Shown: positions 18,069 through 26,427, counted from the stretch's first letter. The stretch is 64,000 nt of DNA from Streptomyces sp. NBC_01294 (GCF_035917235.1 NZ_CP108423.1:558001-622000), one strand, 5' to 3'. Notes: generated by a model from the letters alone, not told the origin. A program made the numbers and translations.

Positions 18069-18430
18069 GGTGTCTCCCGGCGGGGGCGGGGGCAGGCGCC
18101 GCGGTGCGGTGCCGGCCCCTGCCCGGCCGGTCAGGCTCTGGGCCGCCGGGCGGCCGGAGCCGGGACCCCACCGACGCCGGGGGCGCCAGGGATGCCGAGT
18201 GCCGGAGAACCGCCGATCGTGGCCGGGGGGAGCGGGGAGCGAGCGGATGTGGACATCTGGCGTATCTCCGAAGTGCGGCTCAAGCAGTGGTTCTTGATTC
18301 GGGCGCACTCTTGCCCTCCGGAACGGCCAGGTCAAGCCGCATGTCCGATCTGATCCCGAGCGTCCGGTCTATCCGGTGCGAACCCTTCCACTTCACCTCT
18401 CGACTTCGCCTCTCCACTTCACCCGCAGCA
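18069..18430. other. Intergenic region with a polypyrimidine repeat
   Basis: No gene is seen. Near 18384-18424 the + strand carries three imperfect copies of a 12-13-bp unit (CTTCACCTCT, CTTCGCCTCT, CTTCACCC), giving a mostly purine tract on the other strand. It lies just beyond the 3' end of the MFS gene. The promoter of the 18068 gene should lie near 18100-18300. Confidence 0.4.
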
Positions 18431-19759
18431 TCACCCCGCCGCCCGGTCGAGGGCGTCGGGCTTGCGGCGGACCGCGGTGGCCCAGACGGTGCCGGCCGCC
18501 ACGAGCATCAGGGCGGCTCCGCCGAGCGGAGCGGCAGGCGCGGAGATGCCGTCGACCGCGAGACCGCCGAACAGCGCGCCCGCGGCTATGGCGAGGTTGA
18601 ACACGGCCACCATGAGCGAGGACGCGGCCTCGGCGGCGGCCGGGGCCGCCTTGATCATCCAGCTCTGCAGGCTCACCGACACCCCGCCGTACACGAGTCC
18701 CCAGGCGAGCAGCAGCGTGGTCCCGGCGACCGGTCCCGGAACGACGGCGATGAGCGCGAGGACCACGGTGAGGGAGGCGCTGACGACGAGCAGGGTCCGG
18801 TACGCGTCGCGCGCCCCGGCCAGGAAGTTGCCCGCGACTCCCGCGAGGCCGTAGCCGAGCAGCAGCGTGCTGACGAACTCGGCGTCGATGCCGGAGACGT
18901 CCTGCAGGATCGGCCGTACGAAGGTGTAGGCGGCGAACTGCCCGGTCACCACGAGGAAGGTGACGATGACGCCGGCCCGGACGGCGGGGTTCTCGCGGAG
19001 CAGGGCGGGGAGTTCGGGGAAGCGGATGTGCCGGGTCGGCGGCAGCGGGGGCAGCAGCAGGAGCAGGGCGGCCAGCGTGACGAGGCCGAGGACGCCGACC
19101 GCCGCGAAGGCGGTGCGCCAGCCGCCGAGTTCGCCGAGCAGGGTGCCGGCGGGGACGCCGAGCACGGAGGCGGTGGGGACACCGCCGAAGACGAGCGCGG
19201 TCGCCCGGCCGACGTGGCGCTCCGGGACCAGGCGTACGGCGAGTCCGCCGGCGATGGCCCAGAATCCGCCGACGCTGACCCCGACGAGCAGGCGGGCGGC
19301 CAGGACGACGGCGAAGTTCGGGGCGAGGGCGGCGGCGAGGTTGGCGGCGGCCATCAGGGCGATGAGGACGCAGAGCACGAGCCGGCGGTCGAGGCGGCCG
19401 GCGCCGACGGTGACGAACGGCGCGCAGAATCCGGCGACGAGGCCGGGCACGGTGACCATCAGTCCGGCGGTCCCGTCGGACACGCCGAGGTCGGCCCCGA
19501 CGGGCGTGAGCAGGCCGACGGGCAGCAGCTCGGAGGTGATCAGGCAGAAGATGCCGAGCGCGACGGCGCACACGGCCGCCCAGCCCTTCCAGGGGGCGGG
19601 ACCGCTCCCGGCTCCCGGCCCCGCCTCCGGAGGGACTGCGGACTCGGAGGCGGCGGTCGACCGTACGGACTGGGGCGGTACGGACTGGGGCGGACCGGAC
19701 TCGGACGGTCCGGACTCGGGGATGTGCGCGGGGTTGCCGGGCGCGGCGGCTGACGTCAT
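18431..19759 (-). CDS. MFS transporter, DHA1 type
   Basis: The 442-residue protein has twelve predicted helices after a Pro/Ser-rich N-terminus of about 55 residues. It has the DHA1 first-helix signature (IFCLITSELLPVGLLTPV), the loop motif GRLDRR after helix 2 and a symmetric second half. Relatives export sugars, nucleosides or drugs; the substrate is unknown. ATG 19759 is chosen because longer in-frame sequence upstream has no coding character. It is divergent from lipoprotein paralogue 2. Confidence 0.85.
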   Translation of the reverse strand: MTSAAAPGNPAHIPESGPSESGPPQSVPPQSVRSTAASESAVPPEAGPGAGSGPAPWKGWAAVCAVALGIFCLITSELLPVGLLTPVGADLGVSDGTAGLMVTVPGLVAGFCAPFVTVGAGRLDRRLVLCVLIALMAAANLAAALAPNFAVVLAARLLVGVSVGGFWAIAGGLAVRLVPERHVGRATALVFGGVPTASVLGVPAGTLLGELGGWRTAFAAVGVLGLVTLAALLLLLPPLPPTRHIRFPELPALLRENPAVRAGVIVTFLVVTGQFAAYTFVRPILQDVSGIDAEFVSTLLLGYGLAGVAGNFLAGARDAYRTLLVVSASLTVVLALIAVVPGPVAGTTLLLAWGLVYGGVSVSLQSWMIKAAPAAAEAASSLMVAVFNLAIAAGALFGGLAVDGISAPAAPLGGAALMLVAAGTVWATAVRRKPDALDRAAG

Positions 19760-19950
19760 GGACCGGTACTCCGTACGGGCGATCGGCGGGCAGGGCGCGG
19801 CAACACGGGGTGCCGGGGGTCGCGCCTCCCCTGCCGCCCGCACTGCCGTTCCAATCTGCCACACGCCCCGGGCGCCCGGACCGGCCCGGGGTCACCCGCA
19901 CGCGTGAGGTGGGGAACCGGGTCGGGTACGCCGTGCGGCAAGGTGGTCGG

Positions 19951-20400
19951 ATGCAGTTACGCCGGGCCGTGCCCCTCTCCCTCGTCGCGCTCCTCGCCAG
20001 CGCCGGCTGTGTCTCCGTCGGGCCGCAGGATGCGGCTCCGGTTCCCGTACGGGGTGCGGTACCGCCCGCCGGCGCACCCGACGTCCCCTCGTCCCCCTCG
20101 CCCCTCCCCCTGGCCGCCCTGCCCCTGGGCGAGCTGCCGGCGCCCGCGACGCACGGTCCGGACCCGGTGGCCGGCCGGGTGGCCGACCCGGTGCCGGAGG
20201 CGAACCCGGAACCGGCACGCGAGCGGACGCGCACGAAGGCGGCGCCGCCGCCCCGGCGGAAGCGCCAGCCGGGGCCGACGACCGCTCGTCCGCGCCGCCG
20301 GCCGGTCCCTCCTCCCCCGGCGGACGAGCTGTGCGCGGCCGCGGAAGGCGTCGTACCGCCGTCCATCGTCGACCTGTGCCTGCGCCAGTACGACCGCTGA
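19951..20400 (+). CDS. Small Pro-rich lipoprotein, paralogue 2 (TTA codon 3)
   Basis: The 149-residue protein has a lipoprotein signal (MQLRRAVPLSLVALLASAGC), a Pro/Arg-rich linker and the tail LCAAAEGVVPPSIVDLCLRQ. Signal and tail match the lipoprotein at 5607-6134, and the DNA just before the ATG is alike in both (GGCAAGGTGGTCGG here, GGCAGGGTGGGCGG there). The third codon is TTA (19957-19959), whereas paralogue 1 has CTG. TTA needs the rare bldA tRNA, so this copy should be limited to later growth or development while the other is not. Function unknown. Confidence 0.8.
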   Translation: MQLRRAVPLSLVALLASAGCVSVGPQDAAPVPVRGAVPPAGAPDVPSSPSPLPLAALPLGELPAPATHGPDPVAGRVADPVPEANPEPARERTRTKAAPPPRRKRQPGPTTARPRRRPVPPPPADELCAAAEGVVPPSIVDLCLRQYDR

Positions 20401-20524
20401 CCGGGCCGTGCCGGGCGCATCCTTCGTCGGCCGCGGCGGCGTCCTCGGCTCTCGGCCCGGCCCTGAGGGGCGCGGGAGGGCCTGCGCGTTCACACTGGCA
20501 GGACGAGTACCGCAGGGAGGCAGG

Positions 20525-20815
20525 ATGAGCTGGGCATCATGGACCACTCGCGGGATCTTCGCCGGTCGCGACGGAGTAGAGACCGGTGAAGGGGGCCACG
20601 CCCTCACCGGTGAGCTCGACATTCACACCACCTGGACCGAGGCCGAGGGTCTGGCGCACGTCACCGTGCAGTACAGCGGCGGGTCCGACTGGCTCCCCCT
20701 CACCGGAAGCCCCGTGCCCTGCCCCAGCGAGGACGCGAGCCGTGCCCTGCATGACGCGGTCATCGATTCCGTACGCGCCGGGGCGACCCTCCCCCTGAGC
20801 ACCGTCCGTCCCTGA
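20525..20815 (+). CDS. Small hypothetical protein (96 aa)
   Basis: An acidic cytoplasmic protein beginning MSWASWTTRGIFAGRDGVET, with a beta-rich middle (ITTW-like strands around DIHTTWTEAEGLAHVTVQY) and a C-terminal helix (ASRALHDAVIDSVRAG). It is not recognised, though the composition is typical of small conserved Streptomyces proteins. AGGGAGGCAGG precedes the ATG closely, which fixes the start. It converges on the gene at 20824. Confidence 0.7.
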   Translation: MSWASWTTRGIFAGRDGVETGEGGHALTGELDIHTTWTEAEGLAHVTVQYSGGSDWLPLTGSPVPCPSEDASRALHDAVIDSVRAGATLPLSTVRP

Positions 20816-20823
20816 TTCTCGGG

Positions 20824-21258
20824 TCACTTTCCGGCCGGGGGCAGCACGCCCTTCTTCCGGGCTTCGGCGATCCAGCGGCCGGCCGTGGCCTCGGAGCGGG
20901 CCCAGCGGGTCGCGATCGCGCGGCGCGGGGGGATGTTGCGCTCGGTGGCCCACTGGTAGACCTCGGCGACTTTGGCGAGGTGTTCGCCACCGCCGCCGTA
21001 GGGGCGGCCCTCGGTGGCGGGGGCGGCGTCGACTTCCCCGGCGATCTCGGCGGCACGGGCCTCGGCAGCGGCACGCAGGAGTCTGTCGAGAGGAAGGCGA
21101 CGCAGCCAGGTCGCGGTGACGGGTTGGCCGTCGGGGGCTTTGACGTAGAAGCCGTTGGGCTTCGTGCCGCCGGCGGGGAAGCCGATGATGAAGCTGTGGC
21201 CTTCGTAGCCGGGGAAGTCCTCCACGGTGACGCCGCTTCCGCTCCTTGTGATCCTCAT
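20824..21258 (-). CDS. Conserved protein with C-terminal helix-turn-helix-like region
   Basis: The 144-residue protein has an N-terminal beta-rich module (GYEGHSFIIGFPAGGTKPNG, then APDGQPVTATWLRRLPL) that reads like an Arc/AP2-type or viral-like DNA-binding accessory, and a helical C-terminus. The helical part contains HLAKVAEVYQWATERNIPP and ATRWARSEATAGRWIAEARK, which fit helix-turn-helix helices. I infer a DNA-binding regulator but cannot name a family. Start ATG 21258 is used; ATG 21285 is in frame. A 6-bp-arm dyad lies in the divergent region toward the next gene. Confidence 0.65.
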   Translation of the reverse strand: MRITRSGSGVTVEDFPGYEGHSFIIGFPAGGTKPNGFYVKAPDGQPVTATWLRRLPLDRLLRAAAEARAAEIAGEVDAAPATEGRPYGGGGEHLAKVAEVYQWATERNIPPRRAIATRWARSEATAGRWIAEARKKGVLPPAGK

Positions 21259-21284
21259 GGGCCAGCCTGTCCAAATCCTGATCA

Positions 21285-21301
21285 CTCGTCTGTGAGACGA
21301 G
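21285..21301. promoter_or_regulatory. Small dyad in divergent region
   Basis: CTCGTC, loop TGTGA, GACGAG: a perfect 6-bp-arm hairpin or operator between the HTH-like gene and the FxLYD-like membrane-protein gene. It is short, so it may be chance. Confidence 0.35.
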
Positions 21302-21402
21302 CGTGCAAGTTGATCGGGTGTCTGTCATAGTGAGCCGCCCCTGCCGCACGCGCCGCACACGCATGACCTGGGGACCCATCTGCTTTTCAAGGACACCCCA
21401 TC

Positions 21403-21948
21403 ATGTCTGGATACCCGCAGCAGCAGCCCCCGGCCCCGAAGCCCGGCATGTCCACCGGTAAGAAGATCGCCCTGGGCTGCGGCATCCCCGCCGCCCTCGG
21501 CCTCCTGGTTCTCGGCGGCTGCACCCTTGTGGTCGGCAAGGCCGCAGAAGAGGTGGGCAAGGAGCTCGACAAGTCCTACGACAGCGCGCAGGTCAACCCC
21601 TCCGACGGCACCTCGGCCGGCGGGAAGAGCGGCCAGCCGGACATCACCAAGGACGTCAAGGTGACCTCCTGCGCCGTGAAGACCGGCGACTTCGACATGA
21701 AGGAACTCGAAGTGAAGGTCGACTACGTCAACAGTGGCGACCGCCGCTACTCGTACCTTGCCGAGGGCGAGGTCCTGGTCAACGGCGAGAAGAAGGAAGA
21801 CCTCCTCTCGACCGCTCAGAACCTGGCGCCGGGCCAGAAGTACACCGACGACAGCGCCGGCGCGCTCGGCTTCAACGTGGCCAAGGCGGCGAAGCCCGGC
21901 GACAAGATCGAGTGCAAGATCCTCAAGGTCTCCCGCAACGCGCTCTGA
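21403..21948 (+). CDS. Membrane-anchored protein with FxLYD/DUF4352-like domain
   Basis: The 181-residue protein has a short Gln/Pro-rich cytoplasmic N-terminus (SGYPQQQPPAPKPG), one membrane helix (IALGCGIPAALGLLVLGGC) and an extracytoplasmic immunoglobulin-like domain. The domain has VKVTSCAVKTGDFDMKELEV, VDYVNSGDRRYSYLAEGEV and an ending CKILKVSRNAL, the two-Cys beta-sandwich pattern of FxLYD/DUF4352 proteins. The role is unknown. A strong hairpin follows the stop codon, so it is probably monocistronic. Confidence 0.78.
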   Translation: MSGYPQQQPPAPKPGMSTGKKIALGCGIPAALGLLVLGGCTLVVGKAAEEVGKELDKSYDSAQVNPSDGTSAGGKSGQPDITKDVKVTSCAVKTGDFDMKELEVKVDYVNSGDRRYSYLAEGEVLVNGEKKEDLLSTAQNLAPGQKYTDDSAGALGFNVAKAAKPGDKIECKILKVSRNAL

Positions 21949-21970
21949 CCGGCAACACCGCCTCTCACGC

Positions 21971-22006
21971 CGGAGCCGGCCCGTGCTCAGCCACCGGCCG
22001 GCTCCG
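21971..22006 (+). terminator. Hairpin terminator
   Basis: CGGAGCCGGCC pairs perfectly with GGCCGGCTCCG over 11 bp with a 14-nt loop, starting 22 bp after the stop of the preceding gene. No T-run follows, as is usual for Streptomyces. Confidence 0.6.
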
Positions 22007-22242
22007 TGGTTCTCAGGACACACCGCCGCACCGCCCCCGGGGTCACCGGCCCGGGACCCCGGGCCTCCGCACGCCGCGGCGCAGGCCGGCACCCGCCAGG
22101 TGGTTCGCGTGCGTCGATGCCGGCGCACGCGTCCTTCGCGGCACCTGCGCCATCCGCGTCGCAGCGGCCGACCGCGGCGAGCTCGGCGAGCTCGGCCGCC
22201 CCTCCTCTGCCCGCCTCCGCGCCACCCTCACAGGAGATCACC

Positions 22243-22974
22243 GTGTCCCAGCCTCCCGACAACGCGCAGCAGCAGCCCCCGCCGGGTCCCGCCTACGGCT
22301 ACCCCGGCCCGCCTCCGCCCCCTCTGGCGCCCCCGCAGGCTCCCGCGCGGGCGCGAGGGCCCCTCTACGCCGCGATGGCCGCCTGCGTGGCCTCCGCCGT
22401 CATCGCCGGGACCGTCGGCTACGCCATCGGCTCCACCACCAGTGGCAGCAGCACGGTGAGCGCGTCCCCCGAGACGACCCCGACCCCCACCATCACGCCG
22501 GTCGGCACTGCCGCGGCCACGTACTCCACCTCGCCCGCGCCCGCCACCACCACCGCCCCGACGCCGACACCCACGCCCGCCACCCCGGCGTGCACGGACT
22601 TCGCCGAGCTGACCGACCGGGAGTTCAAGCTCCTGGGCAAGGACCCCGGCGCGCACTTCGGCAAGTGCTACCGGGTGTACGGGTACGTCACCCAGGCGGA
22701 CAGCGCCACCGGCGCCGGCAGCTTCCGCGCCAACGCCTGCGGCGAAAAGCACCAGCCCAAGTACGGGTACATCGCCGACTGCGACACGAACTCGATCTTC
22801 ACCGACATCAGCGCCAACGGCGCGAGCGGCATCAAGGACATCGTCGACGGCGACGCCTTCGAAGCCGACGTCATGGTCGGCAAGCCGTTCACCTACACCA
22901 CCACCCTCGGCGGGCAGATGACCGCGCCGACCTTCGCCGTCCTGCGCGTCAAGCAGTACGCCACCACGAAGTGA
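22243..22974 (+). CDS. Pro-rich membrane-anchored secreted-domain protein
   Basis: The 243-residue protein has a Gln/Pro-rich cytoplasmic N-terminus, one membrane helix (AAMAACVASAVIAGTVGYAIG), a Thr/Pro/Ser linker and an extracytoplasmic domain. The domain has four or more Cys (PACTDFAELTDREFKLLGKD, FGKCYRVYGYVTQAD, NACGEK, DCDTN), suggesting disulfides; its beta-rich order is OB-like. The start is GTG at 22243 with AGGAG about 9 bp upstream. It shares architecture but not sequence with the preceding gene. Function unknown. Confidence 0.78.
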   Translation: MSQPPDNAQQQPPPGPAYGYPGPPPPPLAPPQAPARARGPLYAAMAACVASAVIAGTVGYAIGSTTSGSSTVSASPETTPTPTITPVGTAAATYSTSPAPATTTAPTPTPTPATPACTDFAELTDREFKLLGKDPGAHFGKCYRVYGYVTQADSATGAGSFRANACGEKHQPKYGYIADCDTNSIFTDISANGASGIKDIVDGDAFEADVMVGKPFTYTTTLGGQMTAPTFAVLRVKQYATTK

Positions 22975-23030
22975 CCACGGCCCCGGCCGGCACCCTCATC
23001 CGGTTCGACACCTGATCGACACGACGGGTT

Positions 23031-23327
23031 CTAAGGGCGGCGGCCGCAGGCGCGGGCGCAGCGGCGGGCCGTGTCGCGGCGGGCCGTGCGCAGCCTGCGT
23101 ACGGTGTTGTGGCCGCGCCGCTTCCATTCGCCCCGGGGCAGCGCGGCCCGCTGGCCGCCGCCCGCGATCAGGGCGTTGACCGGGGTCATCGGGTCCGCGG
23201 CCAGCGCCTTCGCGAACAGGACGCCGACCACGAGCGGGACCAGGGCCACGGCCAGGGCCGAGCCGGCGGTGGTCACGTGCTGCATGCGCGGGCGGACTGT
23301 CGCGCTGCGCGGGGCGTCTGAAGTCAT
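23031..23327 (-). CDS. Small basic membrane protein (98 aa)
   Basis: A short protein with one hydrophobic segment (SALAVALVPLVVGVLFAKALA, two overlapping halves) and a very basic C-terminus full of Arg. It is not recognised. Support is the coding bias, the clear start in MTSDAPRS and its place between two genes with room for its own promoter. The Arg-rich tail could partly be out-of-frame composition. Confidence 0.5.
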   Translation of the reverse strand: MTSDAPRSATVRPRMQHVTTAGSALAVALVPLVVGVLFAKALAADPMTPVNALIAGGGQRAALPRGEWKRRGHNTVRRLRTARRDTARRCARACGRRP

Positions 23328-23424
23328 GCCCCCATTCGACCAGCGGCGGCGCGGCGGGGAATCGGGGCGGATACTCAGGCCGTTGGGCACGAGGTACTCA
23401 GACGGGCGGGGCGGGTGGTGGGTG

Positions 23425-23877
23425 ATGGCGGTACCCGGGCAGGGTTTCGAGGCCGCGAGCGGCGACGGCCCGGCCGCGCCGCCCGGCGGACGGGAGGCGG
23501 AGCTGCGCACGGCGCACGAGGGGCTGCTGCAGATCCGACGTCTGGTCAACGGCCCGGCGGGCGCGGCGGTTCCCGCGCCGTGGGAGGTACGGCAGCCGAC
23601 GCGTGCGGTGGCCCTCGTACTGGAGGCGGCGGGGATCACGCCGTCGGCGCTGGACGCGGAGGGGCGGCGTACGCGAACGGGCTACCGCGTGGCCGCGGGG
23701 TCCGAGCCCGGGCGGGTGGAGGTGACGTGGCTCGGGCCGCCCGGAGGCGGCGCGGCCGAGGAGGAGCAGGAGCGGCTGACGGCCTGTGCGGCCGTGTTGG
23801 AAGGGCTCGGCTGGGTGTGCCTGCTGTACCGGGGACCGCGCCGACGCCGCTTCCTGGAGGTGGAACCCCCGCGCTGA
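23425..23877 (+). CDS. Hypothetical protein (150 aa)
   Basis: An acidic N-terminus is followed by a helical segment (EGLLQIRRLVNGPAG), then VRQPTRAVALVLEAAGITPS and a beta-strand pair around VEVTWLGPPGG and WVCLLYRGPRRRRFLEVEPP. No family is recognised. Bias and length support a real gene, but the ATG has a poor ribosome binding site. Confidence 0.6.
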   Translation: MAVPGQGFEAASGDGPAAPPGGREAELRTAHEGLLQIRRLVNGPAGAAVPAPWEVRQPTRAVALVLEAAGITPSALDAEGRRTRTGYRVAAGSEPGRVEVTWLGPPGGGAAEEEQERLTACAAVLEGLGWVCLLYRGPRRRRFLEVEPPR

Positions 23878-23889
23878 CCGCACCCCCGG

Positions 23890-23924
23890 CCTCGGGCCTC
23901 GGGCCTCGGGCCTCGGGCCTCGGG
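23890..23924. repeat. 7-bp tandem repeat, five units
   Basis: CCTCGGG is repeated five times without error just after the preceding stop codon and before the peptidase-acetyltransferase fusion gene. Confidence 0.85.
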
Positions 23925-23970
23925 GCGAAATTCGCTGGCCGTGCCCGCCCCGCACCGGGAGACTCGCCCC

Positions 23971-24843
23971 ATGGGCATGCTCAACGCGCTGGCGGACCGC
24001 ATCGGCCGGGGCGAGACCGTGGAGTTCCGGCCGACCGGCGGATCCATGGTGCCGCTGATCCACAGCCGGCAGCGGGTCCGGGTCGCACCGGCCGACCCGG
24101 CTCTGGTCGAGGTCGGCGACATCGTCCTGGCCCGCGTCTCGGGCACGGTGTACCTGCATCTCGTGTCGGCGGTGGACGCCCCGCGCCGGCGCGTGCAGAT
24201 CAGCAACAACCACGGCCGTGTCAACGGCTGGACCGGCCACGACCGGGTGGTGGGCATCTGCCTGGCCGTGGACGGCGTACCCCGGTCGCGGGCCGCCGAC
24301 AAGGTGCGCCGGCCCGCGATCCGGGCCCTCCCGCTCGCCACCCGGCGCCTGGACCTGCTTCCGTTGCTCCCTTCGCACGCCGACGAGATGAGCCTGGTCC
24401 TGGCCGACCCCGCGCTGCACGCCTTCACCGGTGGCGCGCCGCTGTCGCGGGACGGACTCCGCGCCCGCTACGAGCGCCTCGCCGACGGCTCCCCCGACCC
24501 TGCGGTGGTGTGGGCCAATTGGGTGCTGAGCGTGCGCGGGCAGGGGCGGTTGGTGGGCACCGTCCAGGCCACGATCGCCCCGGCGCGCGGTCAGGCCGAG
24601 CTGGCCTGGGTCGTCGGCACCCCCTGGCAGGGCCACGGCTTCGCCGCGGAGGCCGCCCGCGCGCTCGCGGCCTGGCTGGAGCGGATTCCCGTGGACCGTC
24701 TGATCGCCCACATCCACCCGGACCACACCGCTTCGGCGGCGGTCGCCGCGGGCTGCGGAATGCGCCCGACCGAACGCCGCCGGGACGGCGAGATCCGCTG
24801 GGAGTCCGGCGGCGGCCGGGACGGCGGCCTCAGCGCAGGGTGA
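23971..24843 (+). CDS. S24/S26 peptidase-like domain fused to GNAT acetyltransferase
   Basis: The 290-residue protein joins two folds. Residues 1-115 resemble the compact S24/S26 (LexA/signal peptidase) domain: the Ser motif TGGSMVPLIHSRQRVRV, VGDIVLARVSG, and a YLHLVSAV/ISNNHGRVNGW stretch. The usual catalytic Lys position looks like His/Leu, so activity is unsure. Residues 120-290 are a GNAT domain: RALPLATRRLDLLPLLPS, GRLVGTVQATI, LAWVVGTPWQGHGFAAEAAR (acetyl-CoA site), IAHIHPDHTASAAVAAG. There is no stop or ribosome binding site between the halves. The 3' end overlaps the convergent acetyltransferase gene by 14 bp. Confidence 0.8.
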   Translation: MGMLNALADRIGRGETVEFRPTGGSMVPLIHSRQRVRVAPADPALVEVGDIVLARVSGTVYLHLVSAVDAPRRRVQISNNHGRVNGWTGHDRVVGICLAVDGVPRSRAADKVRRPAIRALPLATRRLDLLPLLPSHADEMSLVLADPALHAFTGGAPLSRDGLRARYERLADGSPDPAVVWANWVLSVRGQGRLVGTVQATIAPARGQAELAWVVGTPWQGHGFAAEAARALAAWLERIPVDRLIAHIHPDHTASAAVAAGCGMRPTERRRDGEIRWESGGGRDGGLSAG

Positions 24844-25300
24844 GCAGGACGACGTCCATCTCTTCGCCGCGGGCCAGGGCGAATTCGCGGACGCGGCCGG
24901 TGACGGTGAAACCGCACTTCTCCAGCACGCGGATCGAGCCCGCGTTGTCGGCCGCCGCCCCCGCGTGCAGGGGGCGGGTGTCCTCCAGCCGGATCAGCTC
25001 CGCCAGCGCCCGGGTCGCGATGCCCCGTCCCCAGTGCTCGCGGCCGATCACGTACGTCACCTCGCGCTCTTCCGGCGGCCCGAACACGGCGGCGTGGCCG
25101 ACCACGACTCCGTCGGCCAGCACCGTGCGCGGCGTCACGGCCGGGTCGCCCCGCACTTTCTCCCAATGCGCGTCGAAGCGGCCCCGGTCGTAGTGGTACT
25201 CCCTCGTCAACGCCGCCATTCGCTGGAGGGCGGGGTCCGTCGACTGCTCCCAGAAGACGGCGAGATCGTCGTCCGTCGTCTCGCGCAGCTCGATCTCCAC
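24830..25300 (-). CDS. GNAT N-acetyltransferase (RimJ/RimL-like)
   Basis: The 156-residue protein starts with a typical strand (EIELRETTDDDLAVFWEQ). It has VVVGHAAVFGPPEEREVTYV, the acetyl-CoA-binding motif REHWGRGIATRALAELIRL and the C-terminal AADNAGSIRVLEKCGFTVTG. The substrate is unknown. GAGGAGAG precedes the ATG. Its 5' side faces the IS element, which inserted 48 bp upstream of the ATG and may have separated the gene from part of its promoter. Confidence 0.87.
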   Translation of the reverse strand: MEIELRETTDDDLAVFWEQSTDPALQRMAALTREYHYDRGRFDAHWEKVRGDPAVTPRTVLADGVVVGHAAVFGPPEEREVTYVIGREHWGRGIATRALAELIRLEDTRPLHAGAAADNAGSIRVLEKCGFTVTGRVREFALARGEEMDVVLLTLR

Positions 25301-25347
25301 GTGCTCTCTCCTCTTCTCTCCCCGGGTGTGCGATCACGACCGCCCAC

Positions 25348-25353
25348 CCTAGG
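25348..25353. repeat. Target site duplication, left (CCTAGG)
   Basis: CCTAGG flanks the left inverted repeat and is repeated at 26422-26427. It fits the NCTAGN target known for IS481. Confidence 0.8.
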
Positions 25354-25381
25354 TGTAATGCCCCGGGAGGTTGTGGACGGG
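25354..25381 (+). repeat. IS481-type left inverted repeat
   Basis: It matches the right inverted repeat at about 23-24 of 28 positions; mismatches are single and scattered. Confidence 0.8.
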
Positions 25382-25472
25382 TGATGCAGGTCTCGGCTGG
25401 GGGATCTTGAACGGGTGAGGGCCTTCCGGGTTTGGTGTGGATTGCGACGTCTACACCGACCGGAAGGCCCTC

Positions 25473-26426
25473 ATGCCCCACCGTAATGCACCCCTGACCG
25501 AGACCGGACGGCTGCGGCTTGCCCGCTGCGTGGTCGAGGACGGCTGGACCCACCGCCGGGCAGCCGAACGCTTCCAGGTCTCCCCGACGACCGCCCAGCG
25601 GTGGGCCGACCGCTACCGAACGCTCGGCGACGCGGGCATGCACGACCGGTCTTCCCGCCCGCACAACAGCCCGCGCCGGACCCCGACCCGCACCGAACGC
25701 CGGATCATCAAGGTCCGCGTCCTGCGCAGGTGGGGACCCGCCCGCATCGCCCACCTGCTCGGCCTGGTGCCCTCAACCGTGCACCGGGTGCTGACCCGGT
25801 TCGGCCTGGCCCGCCTGTCCCATCTGGACCGGGCCACCGGCCGCGTCATACGACGCTACGAACGACCCAAGCCCGGCGAACTCGTCCACGTCGACATCAA
25901 GAAGCTCGGCAACATCCCTGACGGCGGCGGCCACAGGGCTCTCGGCCGACAGGCAGGCCGCAAGACCAGGTCCGGCACGGGCTACAGCTACATCCACACC
26001 GCCGTCGACGACCACTCCCGCCTCGCCTACAGCGAGATCCTGGCCGACGAGAAGAAGGAGACCGCCGCCGGCTTCTGGACCCGGGCCCAGGCGTTCTTCA
26101 CCGGCTGCGGGATCACCGTCGAACGCGTCCTGACCGACAACGGCGCCTGCTACAAGTCCCACGCCTGGCGCGACACCCTGGCGGCGGCCGGGATCACCCA
26201 CAAGCGAACCCGGCCCTACCGGCCCCAGACCAACGGCAAAGTCGAACGCCTCAACCGCACCCTGCTGGAGGAATGGGCCTATGCCCGCCCCTACCGGTCA
26301 GAGCAGGAACGACGCGACGCTTTCCCCGGCTGGCTGCACACCTACAATCACCACCGCGGACACACCGCGCTCGCAGGCAAACCACCCGCCAGCCGCGTCC
26401 CCAACCTCACAGGGCAATACACCTAG
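25473..26426 (+). CDS. IS481-family DDE transposase
   Basis: The 317-residue protein has an N-terminal helix-turn-helix pair (RLARCVVEDGWTHRRAAERF, SPTTAQRWADRY) and a second HTH (RIAHLLGLVPSTVHRVLTR). The RNase H-fold catalytic core carries the three acidic residues: Asp in GELVHVDIKKLG, Asp in VLTDNGACYKS and Glu in TNGKVERLNRTLLEEW. The C-terminal YNHHRGHTALAGKPPASR is typical of IS481. ATG 25473 is preceded by GGAAGG; an in-frame ATG 36 bp upstream also exists. The stop codon TAG lies in the duplicated target sequence, outside the element. Confidence 0.92.
   Translation: MPHRNAPLTETGRLRLARCVVEDGWTHRRAAERFQVSPTTAQRWADRYRTLGDAGMHDRSSRPHNSPRRTPTRTERRIIKVRVLRRWGPARIAHLLGLVPSTVHRVLTRFGLARLSHLDRATGRVIRRYERPKPGELVHVDIKKLGNIPDGGGHRALGRQAGRKTRSGTGYSYIHTAVDDHSRLAYSEILADEKKETAAGFWTRAQAFFTGCGITVERVLTDNGACYKSHAWRDTLAAAGITHKRTRPYRPQTNGKVERLNRTLLEEWAYARPYRSEQERRDAFPGWLHTYNHHRGHTALAGKPPASRVPNLTGQYT
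26394..26421 (-). repeat. IS481-type right inverted repeat
   Basis: It is read as the last codons of the transposase gene (ending at TAC A). Its complement begins TGTATTGCCC. Confidence 0.8.
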
Positions 26427-26427
26427 G
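26422..26427. repeat. Target site duplication, right (CCTAGG)
   Basis: The palindromic CTAG in this copy provides the stop codons of both converging genes: TAG of the transposase on + and TAG of the WYL regulator on -. Confidence 0.8.

Larger units (their letters stand above)
25354..26421 (+). mobile_element. IS481-family insertion sequence
   Basis: The 1068-bp element has imperfect terminal inverted repeats of about 28 bp. The left end is TGTAATGCCCCGGGAGG; the right end on the other strand is TGTATTGCCCTGTGAGG. Both ends have the 5'-TGT expected for this family. It encodes one transposase and is bordered by CCTAGG on both sides. It looks intact and recently mobile, because ends, ORF and duplications are all preserved. 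Confidence 0.88.
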
